Translations under genes and position numbers: made by a program | Assembly (NCBI RefSeq): GCF_035222275.1 | Contig: NW_026946360.1 | Location: 434,001-498,000 of the forward strand | Direction of reading: 5' to 3' | DNA length: 64,000 nt | From: Podospora bellae-mahoneyi | Lineage: Eukaryota; Ascomycota; Sordariomycetes; Sordariales; Podosporaceae | The notes under the pieces: model-generated | What the model was told of the DNA's origin: nothing | Seen by the model: the letters and a program-made list of their open reading frames with translations, nothing else | Database searches by the model: none | Shown here: positions 49,538 to 60,773 of the stretch, piece by piece | Position numbering within the stretch: the stretch's first letter is position 1 | Layout: each line of letters opens with the position of its first letter

Positions 49538-49655
49538 CATACAACACCGGGGATTCCCCAGTGGTCACCCACCTGAGTACTGGTCCGGCGGTCAATTGCT
49601 TAACTAGGGGAGAGCGGACGGGATCCCGTGTATTCAACTGCCTATGGTCGTATGT
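49538..49655 (-). rRNA. 5S ribosomal RNA, single dispersed copy
   Basis: The minus strand reads ACATACGACCATAGGC at the 5' end and GTTGTATGT at the 3' end, which pair as helix I. Inside lie the typical 5S stretches ATCCCGTCCGCTC, TAGTTAAGC and GGTGGGTGACCAC, in the right order and spacing, for a total of 118 nt. A TATA-like element (CTAGATATAG on minus, 49,687-49,678) lies about 25-30 nt upstream, as seen for Neurospora 5S genes. A U-run terminator follows. A lone 5S gene among other sequence fits the dispersed arrangement of Neurospora and its relatives. Confidence 0.96.
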
Positions 49656-52250
49656 GATTACAGATATTGAAAAAAAACTATATCTAGCAGATAGGCCAGC
49701 AAGAGCTCTCCATCAACAGACAGAACCACCCACCCGGGATCGAAGACTCATTCCTTCAGGGTGATGGGAAATAAATGCTCTATTGTATAAATTGTGCCCA
49801 AAAAAGGAGCGGTGTCTGTCTAACAAGTTGTATCTTGGACATGCTCACCATGTACCGAAACTCGCTGTTAAACGACGCTGTTGAACCAATGGACTTGCTG
49901 TCTATTCCGCTACAATTCTCCAGATTACCTTTAACGTAAAATATTGGGCCTCTGGGCATCCAGACTAAGAGTCTGGCTGGTTGCCCCGGTCTCGCTAGGA
50001 ACTAATCCCACGAGCGGACCTTTCCGCCGTGGCGGTCTTCCGTCTTTGATGCGGTCACTTGCCATTTTTCAATCTCGAAGGCTTGGTCGTATGGTTTCAC
50101 ACCCCGTCCCGGAGAGGGCATCAATCACAGGCGGCACCTAGCCCTTTTTGTCACCACTCCCTTCGCTTCGAGTTCAGTGAAGTAGCTTTCCACTGGCAGC
50201 TCGGCATAAGTCGTAGCGAGAGGCAAAATTTCGACCATCAGACATTACCGTCGAATGGTTCAAAGGAGCAAACTGTGGCTTTAAACAGTATGATCCCATA
50301 GCTGGTACAAGAAACAGGTTTCATGACAATATTAATTGTTTATCACTACCGTCCAACTCGGAATTCTGGGTTGTCCGGTCTGGCAACACAACGGCAAAAC
50401 CGGCAGCAGGCCACGGCAACAACGCCCACGCATACCCTCGTCCACTTGCCTCCATTAAAGAGATCCCGCCACACCACCATAGCTAGACCCAAGTTCAGCT
50501 TGGATCCCTCGTGACCATCACCAGACCTCAAGCCAAGAGAGCCAAGCATCTCGGTGAGTGGACTGGTTGCTTGCGAACCTCTTCCCTTCTTCACACATTC
50601 CTAGACAGGCAAGAATCCTGGACTTGAGATCCCACCCATTCAGTTCTGCCTGCCTAAGGCACAGTCTGTACCTTGAAATGCACCATCATATCATATAAAC
50701 CTTACGCATATACAACCATCCACACTACAGCCCCAAACACGGCCACTAGTCCTTCCCTTCCGCTTTGCCGCTGTCAACACACACAATACGACCGTTGTCT
50801 TCCATACCACCCTCACCCCATGTCTCCAACCGATGAGTGGTGGTTCGGAAGCACTTCCGCGGTCTTGGCAACCTCGTCGGAGCGATCTTCAAATTCCAAT
50901 CAACGAACCACAATCGCCGCAGCCGGCAGGCAAGAAGGATCAGACGAAAACCGCACAGACAATTACCTCTATACAGATGTGCTTCTCTGTATCACATACT
51001 TACATGAGCACGACTCTGTTTCCTGGCTCAATCGAATTCCAAATCGTAAAGATCTTCTCAGCAACGTGGCATAAAACCGCAGCACACACTTTGATGAATA
51101 GCTACCTCGGTCAAACGTGTGTATTCTGACAAACCGAGTTGTCCTGAGCGAACACCTTACCGGCCGGAGAGTTTCAGGAGACCCTTCCAGTGACCCTTTC
51201 TGCTTCTCGCGTATCGTATCGCAGTGCCAGCATCCGTATGTCAGTATCCGTTGAGTGTGAGTGGGCTCATCAACTGGCACTCTCTTCACATGCAGACTCC
51301 AGCCTAGGTCGCGTCCTGGTTCCGGCAATGCATCTTGCCGATCACCTCTCTCTTGCGCTTTGCCGGCTCTTTTTCCACATGTGGTGCCTTTTTCTTCGGG
51401 AAGGCCTCTTATCTCTTCGAAACACAGGCATTTGGCCGCATGCAAATGGTCGGGTCAAAAGCCACCGGAGTGTGATGGTCAGTCGTATGGAACCGAGAGG
51501 AGCACAACCTCTTCTCGGGCCGAGGTTCCCCCTCTCTCATCCAACCAGCAGCAGCAGGAGCAACAACAACCATCAACCTTAACCATCGATCAATCCATGT
51601 ATCCCCATGTATTGTTCTCCAGAAAAGCCAGCTCGCAGCAGCAACCAGTCCAGACCCCTAGATCCTGGAAAAAGATCTTCCCTCTCTTCAGCCTGGAAAG
51701 GATTCATCCCCCGCACATCCGCCCCCTTCTCATCCAAAGATGTACGGGCTGGTCCGTTCCATAATGATACACCACCACTCCAAAAGCAAAAGAGGCGCTC
51801 ACCGAGTGTGGATCGAAAACCCCTCCAAGCAAACAAGCGAACTGGAAGCGAAGAACTCGGTCGAGGCTTCCCCAAGGCTGCAAAACCGTTTAACTACCAC
51901 CTCGTTTCCCAAACAGGCGCCTTGCACTCGCTTGCGGTTTGGGGGGCAAGCGGTTGCAGTGAACAGCTCGAGTGGTGGCTTTTTCTTGTTTGGGGCGGAA
52001 TTGATGCTCGGCTCGCGTCTGTTTGAACCACTTAGAGGATTGGTTTGGGCGGCAAAAGAGGGAGAGGGGAAGGCCCGCGCGCAGAACAGGAGTAATTGCC
52101 AATATGGCAAGTCAATTGAGTTGATGAGTCGGACAAAGGCAGAGGATGCCGGGGGGGAAATTTTGCAAAAAGAAGTCCCGAGTGTTGCCGTGAAATGGAT
52201 GCAGTGGTAAATTAGGGGCTGGAATAAGGGCAAAAGCTGTGCAAAAGAGA
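49656..52250. other. Intergenic region, 5S rRNA to tRNA-His
   Basis: About 2.6 kb with several open frames of 100-170 codons on both strands (for example 51261-51764 plus and 50969-51445 minus), none with recognisable motifs. Nothing else identified. Confidence 0.45.
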
Positions 52251-52348
52251 TGGGCGACCCCGGAATCGAACCGGGGTTTCTTCGGATCGTATGTGATATT
52301 CTTAAGAATAACCACAACGAAGCGTCCTGACCACTAGACTAGTCACCC
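52251..52348 (-). tRNA. tRNA-His (GTG) with a 26-nt intron
   Basis: On minus: acceptor GGGTGAC/GTCGCCC (one T-G pair), D-arm GTCTAGTGGTCAGGAC, anticodon stem CTTCG/CGAAG with loop TTGTGGC (anticodon GTG), variable loop AAAC, T-arm CCCGG-TTCGATT-CCGGG and discriminator A. The intron spans 52311-52286, after position 37. TTTT follows about 4 nt after the 3' end. The arms match fungal tRNA-His (loop context TTGTGGC). Confidence 0.93.
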
Positions 52349-53216
52349 GGTGAGGTATTGAATTGATGACTGCTATTTCCAAACCAAGGGTACATATTGC
52401 ACACATTATTTACCAATTGTTGCCAAAAGTGAAATATGATATCCCAAGCTTGCTTCAATCTTAACTATCGACAACCGTCAACTTCCAGACTCACTTTACT
52501 TAGGGTTATTGAGCTGCTGAATTTTTCTGAAACAGCACATCCTGCAGCATTCTACATCCACACCAGCAATCTCACGCCTCGAGTGCATCGACGCCCAGGG
52601 TGTGGTGGTGATTGTGGTCTCGTTCTTGGCCTCTAGGTGCACCTTTTGCAATCTACGGAATGCAGAATAAATAGACTCGAGCTGAGAGGCAGCATAGAAC
52701 GTCGTTTTACTGCGGGGCCTGTCCCGATAATGAAGAAAGAAGCAAAACCTACATGCGCCTGCTGCCGCTGGTGCATGTCCCCAGCGGAAATTCGCATGAG
52801 AACGACTCTGGATGATGCCGGAGTCTGCAACTTCAAGCTCAACGACCACAGTTCCGGCTCAGAATTGCACCTCCCGCTCTGTCGATGCACTGGTAGCCCG
52901 ATTAGCCACTGCAGGCTCACGTCATGACATGTAAAACTATAAACAAAGACAAGGGATAAGAACAAGAAAATGGCATATCAAGTCAGACACGGAAAAGTTC
53001 CAGAGAAGTCTGTTATGAATGTCTGGACCGCAATCTAGCGGTCAGCCACTTGCGTCCCGGCTCTCCGGTTGCTGCGATTTATCCGCGAGCCTAGCTCCTA
53101 CACCTGGCGAGACCCCTTGGCACTCTTCTGAGGGATGAAGCCCGACTTGTCTGATAGTGATAGCAGTGGTGTAATATTTCTCCACACGTGCACTCCGTGG
53201 CTTGATCGGATGCCCG
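52349..53216. other. Intergenic region right of tRNA-His
   Basis: About 870 nt, AT-rich in the first 100 nt. No gene recognised. Confidence 0.45.
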
Positions 53217-54074
53217 CTATGTCTGGATCAGAAATGGATCGGACATCAAACCCCTGCCCAAAAATATATGGATATGGACAGCCAAAAAAAGGCGTGAATA
53301 TACTCGGCTCCTTTGGGCTAGAAAAGTTACCCGGACCTTGGTCCCGGCGGAGACACAGCAGATGGCTCCCACTTCTTTGCTAATAGCCAACATGGCCAAG
53401 AGACCAGGCAAGACTTCCGGGATGGTGAAGTTTTTGAGAGTAAAAATGGTGATGAAAAGAACAAGGGCCAATGAGCGAGTTCTGAAGTTGGAGTTGAACT
53501 CCCGTTTGCGTTTAATGTCGACAAGTCGACCTAGCCCATAAGATCTACCAAGTATGTGCCAGTGGCAGTGCAGAAGTGCGTCATGACTAGCAGATACAAC
53601 GCTCGCTAACCTGGTGCTGCAGCCATTGAGATTCTAGGGTCTCCCACTGGGAGCAATTAATAGCTGCTTTCGTGATATAGCCTGAAGCGCACCGTGCTCG
53701 GGTAGCATGGCACGCTGGGTTGCTGGGCTGCAAGTGGATTGACGAAGTGAGGATGATTCCGGGTGAGAACGCAATAAGCCAATTAATATCAAACCAGCAG
53801 CCCCTTTGATAAGGCAGGGGCCCCCACCGATGGTGATGATGGTAGTGATGGTGAGCCAGATACCCAATTCGTCAGAATAAGCAGACTGATAGGATGAACA
53901 CCGTTGCATGTCGTTCCTGCCATGGTCACTCATAGACGCCGGCATATTGACAGGGTCCCAGATGGCATCATTTGGAGCCGGGCACATTAAATTTAACGGG
54001 TATGTACAGCCTAGATCCCAAAGAATCGAGCAAATTGACAGGTATATGAAAATAGTTCGACAAAGCAAAGCCAT
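53217..54074 (-). CDS. Candidate small membrane-protein gene, exon structure unclear
   Basis: Two minus-strand blocks look protein-coding. The left-to-transcription block (54074-53634) includes, from about 53,935 on, a soluble N-terminus (MSDHGRNDMQRCSSYQSAY) and a hydrophobic segment (IWLTITTIITIGGG then AAGLILIGLL). The second block (about 53540-53330) has a basic stretch (VDIKRKREF) and a hydrophobic segment (SLALVLFITIFTLKNF then PEVLPGLLAMLAISK). Between them lies a possible 66-nt intron with donor GTTAGC and acceptor GGTAG. I could not join all parts into one clean frame, so start, end and intactness are uncertain. No known family is recognised. It may be a real small gene, a decayed one, or chance. 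Confidence 0.28.
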
Positions 54075-55015
54075 GACATGAGGTGCTTACTGCCAACCAT
54101 TTCAACATACCATGATAGAGTACATCAACACCATCTTCGATGCGTTGCCCTGAATTAGATGCGGTCTTGGTAGAGGACTAGACAGGTACATATTCCGTTG
54201 AAGGTCGTATTGGAGCCAGGCTGCGTCAGGGCAGGGTCGGGTAACGGCTGGCCCTAGTGTGCCTTCCAAGAGGTTCCAGTGTCATGACCGCTTCGCGGAC
54301 GGAGAGCCATCCAAAATGGGATGGAGTGCCGACGCCCCGCGCGGCTTCCGGAGCCAGGACAACGGTTACGCCGGACCCTACCAAGATGACGGTGCCATGG
54401 CCCTTCGACTGTGGCAAGGAGGGATGATCATCAGGTATGGGCCAACACATATCTGGGGAGCATCTAGAGACTCCATGGAAACAGATCGAGCCAACAATGA
54501 AATGATGGATCCAGTGCATCCATGGTGCATCTATGGCACACCGGGGAAGCAGGGAGCCTGAAGCGGCCGACGAACCAGAGCAATGGGACGTGGGAGTATC
54601 ATGAGCGTTGGCCGCAAAGCATGCGTGAGGCACAAAAGCCATTGAGAGTCTCGGTGGAATCTAAGAAGCTCTGGTTAAACGATGTCGCCCACAAAGTTGC
54701 ATCTCTGGTTCTCTCCAATTCCCGCTTACCGTGTTCTCTTGGGAGTAAGCAGGCCGAGGCCAGCAAAGGAGCATTGTCCGTTTTCACCAGCACTTAACAC
54801 TCGCCGTCCCATCCGCAAGCGCCTGAAATCCTTCAGTTTCAGGCGAGGTGCATCCTCGGACCGCCAAAGCATGCTGCCAGGTGTGGTTGGCTGCCTTCTG
54901 CACGTAACGCTCTGCTGGTGAGACTCAAGCACCCTCCCTACAAAAGAATTGAGACAGCAAAAGTAAGTTAACCCATACTATACTGTAAACTACCTTATGC
55001 CCTAAAAGTAAATTA

Positions 55016-55090
55016 ATAGGCCTCTAAACGATCTTTCAAGGCTTATTATCTTTAAAGGCCTATGGACCATCGTTAAAGGCCTATGAACTA
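55016..55090. repeat. Short degenerate tandem repeat with TTAAAGGCCTATG core
   Basis: TTAAAGGCCTATG occurs at 55,052-55,064 and 55,073-55,085, a 21-nt period, with diverged copies (TTAATAGGCCTCTAAA, TTTCAAGGCTTATT) just before. The same 12-mer TTTAAAGGCCTA is found inverted at 16,848-16,859, some 38 kb away. Confidence 0.75.
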
Positions 55091-58074
55091 TCCTCCAAAG
55101 CATGCTTCACCTACTTCAGTGTCTCAACTATTTTGTGGCAAGGGTGTCAAGGTGTGCTGACAGTCTTCCTGATGCCATCGCCCGTCTGGGCAACCATGAA
55201 AGCTGGGTCTGTGGTTGAGCAATGTGTTTTTGATTGTGGCTTATGCTGGAAGCATGCCTTGTCCGAGTCTCGACCGCTTGTCCACTTGTAACGTCCTTCC
55301 CGAAAACACAACGCAACGGTTCTTATCGCGCCAAGTACGTACCGCAGGATAACTGGGAGCAAAGCTGCCCCCTTTCCCTCCTGTATTGACTTGGCTGGTG
55401 CAACCGTCGGATATGGGGGTCCAGCCACAGATATCGTTATCACGCCTCCAGAGCTGATCGTTCAAGGCTCGTGGTTCCGTGACTGGGCGAGATGTTGTCG
55501 TTGAAATGTGGGGTTGCATCACAGTCTGGCCTGGTGGCTTGGCTGGCGGTCTGGGGTTAGCTTTAAGCTTCAGAACCCCGTGGGGCGTGGGGGTGGGGCA
55601 TGTGGGGACCTGCCATCCCAAACTCCGGATCACGCAAACTTGCGACTTCAGATGACGGCAGGAACCAACTCGTACCTGCTCGTGTACCTACGAGACGCGC
55701 AATCCTGAATACTAGGTATACAGCCTCGAAAACCTAGAAGTGCCGCTTCTGTTGACACCATCTGCATCTGACTTGTTGCATTACAAGCAACACGCAACTA
55801 CACATTACCGGAACCATAGTAGCTCGAGAGCACCAACCGTTCAAGCAAGAAGCTCCGGGCGCCTCAGGTTGACGTGGTTTCGCACCCAGGTACAAGGGTT
55901 GCATCGAACCGCCTTCCAACTATCACAGGGTTGATTGTTTCTTACCTCAACTGTCAGACCAGGTGTGAGACAGCGGTTTGGTGCTATGATTGCTTGGAAT
56001 GCTGGAGCCCCCACTATCGAAACATCATGCTCACAGTCCAATCTGTATGCTATTTTGGCCGCAAAGGTCACGCTTTCGCCGATCTTATCCCTCCACACCT
56101 TCGAACCGAGAGCTTATCACGGAGCTGGTGTTCGCCCCATCCTCAAAGGGGCAGCTGCAACGAAACAAGGTTCTCCGCCTGTCCCAGATCGCGTTAGCGA
56201 AGCTCGGGAATCTTGGGGTCGAGGCCGCACCGTGTTTGTGGGGATGACAGCCCCTGATCCAACGGGAGGCCAGGGTAATGCAATGTGGTCAGGAGGTTGT
56301 TGGGTCATCCATCTCATCACCGGCTTGACAACATCAACCCCTCGTCGTCGTGTAGGAAGCACACTGTTTCACACCCGACGGCCCGGAATATGCCAGACTC
56401 TGACTGGCTGACGGTTGGTTCCTTATCTCTTCCTCACCTCGCCAACGAAGGGCGTGACCGGGACACGAAGCAAGCCGTGCAGGAACATCTGCAGCCAAAA
56501 TGTAAGGACAGTCTAGGCTCACCGACCAGAGAGAAGCCGATGAGCCGCCCCAGACTCCCAGGTTCAACTTATTGGCGCTTGGCAATCAAGAGAGATGATC
56601 CGAGAGAAGCACATGGATTGCATCACTGCTGTAGCAAAAGGCGCCCACCACACATGGCATGGCCAGAGCGAATAAGTTCAAACCAACCAACCACCACCAT
56701 GGTTCTGTTTCTGTTCCCGAAGTTGCGGTGAAGAGAGTAACATTTTACGCCTCCAAGCTGCTCTGACTGACATAGATGTGTGTACATCACTTTCTACACC
56801 CTCACTAATCAAGCCGCCCCCGTTCAAAGCGCGAGAGCCGACGGGAGAGACTACACACATACAGTACACACCACCCTATAGACGACACTAAACCATTTCT
56901 CATGCCGCCATCTTCCCGAAGGTTTGTCATTAGTGTGACCTTCAAGCCTTTTACTGCTGCGAAATCGGGCGGGGAGGCCAAAGGACAGGGTCACAGCACA
57001 ACCGCACGATGCAAGTTGTGCCGAAATATGGATCACGCAGCACAACGTGGACCGACTTGGCCAGGTTTTTTTTGCGTCTTGGAGCAGACTCGTGGCAACA
57101 GGTCTCCTGACTCATCTCCAAACTCTAGCCCCGGGATGCGTATACGGATATCTACATCCGCTTCAATTCTGCTAGACCAGAATGGGCCCAGCCATTGATG
57201 AAGCCATGAGGAGCGCCGCGGGTCATGAAGAAAACTAGCTCACACGTCAAGGCTCCGGGATCGTCATCGAGAAAAGGAAAAGTTGGGGGTCACAATGGCG
57301 CTATCGTTGCTCGGCTTTTGGTGTGTTACCAAGCGCTGCCTCAGTGTCGTCCCGGCATCGCGCATCCCCAGACTTTAGCACGTTGTCACCCCACACATTG
57401 CGAGTCCGGGGGTCGTTCCGGCTGGCGGCCTAGGGAGATCAACCTACGGGCCCCAAGCCGCGCAGACGGCGGTACGAGTTTAAAGAAGTTCCCTTTTGCG
57501 CCAGCCCCTTGCTTTTACGAGTGAGGCCCGTGGTGGGGGTGGTTTTCTGGAAAGACTCGATGTCGTTAGCTTGCGGTAAAATACGCAAAATGGATTGTCC
57601 AGAAAGTACTGAACGGAAAACAAAGAACAGTAATAAAAACCTTTCATACAAGCTGACCTGATACGAATTTACAACCATCAAGTACACACACCAGGCAAAA
57701 ATCCGGGATCCAATCGATTGCCCTCCCCACATTGCATACGCCTCCTGGGCCTCTCCCTCACTTGTACACAACTGCCAAGGAAATAACGCCCCCCGCCCCC
57801 CAGGTTTTTGTTGACTTGCGCCCGGATTTTGTGTGGAAGCGCGCCGTCTGGAGAGAAGGCAGAGAGAGGGAAAAGGGGAGGCCGAGGCAGAGCAAGAAAC
57901 CCAAGACACGAAGCAGCGAGGCTTGGTTGTGACAATACGTACTTGACACACATTGGGTCAAAAACTCTTTTCTCCAACAGGTGCATATTGTTCTAGATAT
58001 TCGGTGCCTAATGGAAATCCCAACTTCTCAGCGTCCACTTTTAAGAGCTGCTTTGCCTTGCCTTGGAGAAGGCC

Positions 58075-58098
58075 AAAAAAAAAAAAAAAAAAAAAAAA
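58075..58098. repeat. A24 homopolymer
   Basis: Twenty-four consecutive A residues on the plus strand. No retroposed gene or direct repeats were found next to it, so I read it as a simple homopolymer. Confidence 0.9.
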
Positions 58099-59549
58099 GT
58101 CGAGCGAGTGTCGCGGGTGGGAGGTTTGTTGGGTTGGCGTCATTGCTGGCTAATTATTAGTCAAGTTTCTTTGGGTGTCACTCTCCATGTCAGCCCTTTT
58201 GACTAATAGGTATGCGGGTTGCATACCCACTCTTCTTTTGGTGTAAATGGAAATGTAGAGAAATGCCATTTTCTGACCGAACCAGCCTTTCGTCTCGGTA
58301 TTTACGACCTGGGCAAAATGGCGGGGTGAGGACTTTTTTTTTTGGCAGAAGCAATGCAGAATGCAGTGCCGTATCGAGGGATGCTTGGATGGTGTGGAGC
58401 GGGTTTCACACAAGGCTTTTTTTTTTTTCTACGCCGCAGCTGTTGGTTGGAGTTTGTTTGGTCTGAAATTTCTCCTTGTCTAGACTCATCCACTGACAGA
58501 GGACATGTCTCTCAGCCTTGCAAAACTTTGTTGACTGTCCCGAGTGAGACAGTCCACACCAGCACCGGTACTCAACAGTTCGAGTACGATGAGTATAAGC
58601 CTACCTACATACGTAGGCAGGTTACGCGTGGTGATATATTTTGGGCCCATCAGAGACGCATAAAAAGGTGTGGTAGTACTGCTTATCCTACATCATGGGT
58701 GTCTTCCACGTCCCCTCCCCCAACGGACAAGTACATTACATGGAGGCGGCGGTGGTGGTAGGCGAGGCCGCGGACGTCGTGTACGTTGATACATCACATT
58801 CTGTTTTTCCATCCCACTATCTCGTGTTGCGGGCAGGTGCCATACTCTGTCATGTTTGGGTTCACGAGACACAAAAGCGCCAAAAACCACATCCCAACTT
58901 TGTTGTTCGTGAGTATGTGACCATCTTGAGCGTGGGGGTTGTTGTCACACGGGCAAGCAGAGCAAGAGTGGGCAGAAATGGAGTTCTGTCTTGTCGAGTT
59001 TTCTTTATGAAATAAAATAGTCAACTTTAGAGGCCAAAAGGGATCAGATGAACTCAAGGATTGCATATCACAGTGGTCGCAAGGTCTGGAAACACAGAAA
59101 GTATTACAAAGTGCAAAATACTAATAGCGTTTATCATGTTCGCTGACCTCCTTGGAGATAACAGCAGAATCATATATAATATGTATGAGCGAAGTTAAGT
59201 CTATCCGTCCGTCCGTCCAGAAACAATAAGGAAGTGGTGATGTCTATAACCCGCCTCGAAAAAACAAGTTCCGCCATAGAAAAACATCAAGAAAAAAAAG
59301 AAAAAAACCGCGTGTGTCCATGTGTCCAGATCCCACCATGGCGAAGCCAAAACGCTCAACTTTTGGTCGCTATTAATGATTCGAGTACCCGTAACCCTTC
59401 CTGTTCCATCCAAAGAGAAACCTGCCCAAACGCCCCGTAGTATATCCTCTATAGTCCCGGGTTTGTTCGTTGTCGTCATATCATGTCGTTAAGAGACTGC
59501 AAACTTAACAAAGTTGTACAATTCACTCGCCCTTGCGTGGTCACACTCG

Positions 59550-60773
59550 TTACAAGAAATCTCCAGCAACGCTATTGGCGGTCGAGTTTCTGCCACTGAG
59601 GCTGTAGCCATCACTTGGCGTGAGCATGTCGCTGACACTCATCCTTGGAAGTGGAAGTTTGCGAGCTCCATCTGGACGGTTGATCACGTCGGTCAAGGAA
59701 ATGCCGCTGCGAGATGGCGCTTGCGCGGGTGGCTGCGAGAACTGCTGACCTTCGGGTTGCGGCTCAAGGGGAGCAAGCGCCGGAACTTGGCTATGCAAAG
59801 AAAGATTGCGAAACGGCGCGAGCTCGGTTCCAAAGGGCCGGAGACGCGGAGAGTGGGCAGGCGTGGCAAGTGGTGTGTGGTCGGGAGTTGGCGAGAGTGA
59901 ATTGTGAGAAAACGTGGGAGAAGAAGGAGCGGTGGAGTTAGGCGAGTTGGGTCTCGACCTCTTAGCGTGTCTGTAATTGTGATAATGGTCGTCGTCATCG
60001 TGGGAGTGAGTGGGCCGAGAAATATGGTAGGCATGCAGCGAAGGGCCGGCTATCAGGGGATTCCTTGATGTGGCAATGCCGTTGCCGTAGAAGTGAGCAT
60101 GTCTTGAGCCGTAAGGGGCCATCTTGTCCCGCTCGACTTGACCAACAGCTCTCGCTAGCATCTGAATGTCGGGACCGCTCTGGCTACCAAGAGCATTGCG
60201 GTGGTATGGGGTCAGCGTAGGCTGAGGGGAGAAGTTGTACGAGTGGTAATGAGGAGGCGAGACATTGGGAGAAGAGATCGCGGTCGGGGGAGCCGAGCGA
60301 ATCGTTTTGGGCTGCGGTGGAGGCATGACATCAGGCTGCAGTCTGTGAACCAGACCAGCGTGCTGATGTCCCTTGTTCCCTCTCCTGGAGTTGGGGTTGT
60401 TGTGTATCCTCGAGTGCCTCGTTAGTTCATCTGAGCGCGAGAACCTCTTGCTGCAGCCTGGGTGGTGGCAGGCGTGTGGCTTCTCGCCCGTGTGCGTCCG
60501 GATGTGACGGGTCTGGTGCTCGAGGCGGTGGAAAGCCTTGTCACACATGGTGCATTTGTAAGGACGGGGGAGCTCATTCGTGCTGTCAGCCGGCTGAGCG
60601 CCCGTGGGCAAAGGCCCATTTGGACGGAGCAATCCAACAGACATCTCGACGTCGACGGCGGGAGTCTGCGTTTGCGTTTGCGTCTGCCGTTGGGGAGAAA
60701 GCTGGTCCCTCTCTGTTGTTGTCTCCGGGTTCAGTAGACTGGAAAAGTCCACAGCAGATTGCGTTCGTTGCAT
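59550..60773 (-). CDS. cre-1: Carbon catabolite repressor CRE-1/CreA (C2H2 zinc finger)
   Basis: Glucose-dependent transcriptional repressor that binds SYGGRG boxes in genes for alternative carbon use, such as cellulases and sugar transporters. One exon; starting at ATG 60773 the product has 407 residues, normal for the family, and begins with the conserved [16 protein letters not shown]. Two adjacent C2H2 fingers follow: C74, C77, H90, H94 and C102, C107, H120, H124, with the DNA-contact helices [10 protein letters not shown] and [12 protein letters not shown] conserved. A TQ dipeptide repeat lies at about 30-38. The middle is Pro/Ser/His-rich with an acidic-His patch ([10 protein letters not shown]) and the basic [11 protein letters not shown]. 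The C-terminus keeps the family segments [17 protein letters not shown] and [11 protein letters not shown]. The frame stays open for 144 codons upstream to another ATG at 61205, but homology supports the shorter start. Confidence 0.97.
   Translation of the reverse strand: MQRTQSAVDFSSLLNPETTTERDQLSPQRQTQTQTQTPAVDVEMSVGLLRPNGPLPTGAQPADSTNELPRPYKCTMCDKAFHRLEHQTRHIRTHTGEKPHACHHPGCSKRFSRSDELTRHSRIHNNPNSRRGNKGHQHAGLVHRLQPDVMPPPQPKTIRSAPPTAISSPNVSPPHYHSYNFSPQPTLTPYHRNALGSQSGPDIQMLARAVGQVERDKMAPYGSRHAHFYGNGIATSRNPLIAGPSLHAYHISRPTHSHDDDDHYHNYRHAKRSRPNSPNSTAPSSPTFSHNSLSPTPDHTPLATPAHSPRLRPFGTELAPFRNLSLHSQVPALAPLEPQPEGQQFSQPPAQAPSRSGISLTDVINRPDGARKLPLPRMSVSDMLTPSDGYSLSGRNSTANSVAGDFL

Larger units (their letters stand above)
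54075..59549. other. Gene-poor region between the candidate membrane gene and CRE-1
   Basis: About 5.5 kb. Open frames such as 55241-55633 minus and 55935-56411 plus have no clear family. The interval includes a small AT-rich patch with GGCCT repeats near 55.0 kb, an A24 run at 58,075-58,098 and an imperfect palindrome CCTACCTACATACGTAGGCAGG at 58,600-58,621. The last 400 nt should contain the CRE-1 3' untranslated region. Confidence 0.45.

Noticed and set aside
53540-53640. LHCHWHIL motif on minus resembling multicopper oxidase copper ligands
   Set aside because: It lies in what is more likely an intron between two hydrophobic blocks, and no other oxidase motif is present.
55241-55633. Minus-strand frame with RRDNDICGW, resembling N-termini of fungal surface proteins
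   Set aside because: No signal peptide precedes it and no second exon could be found. Too weak for a call, although a GTACGT donor follows.
58075-58098. A24 run considered as the tail of a retroposed copy
   Set aside because: No gene-like sequence precedes it and no target-site duplication is seen.
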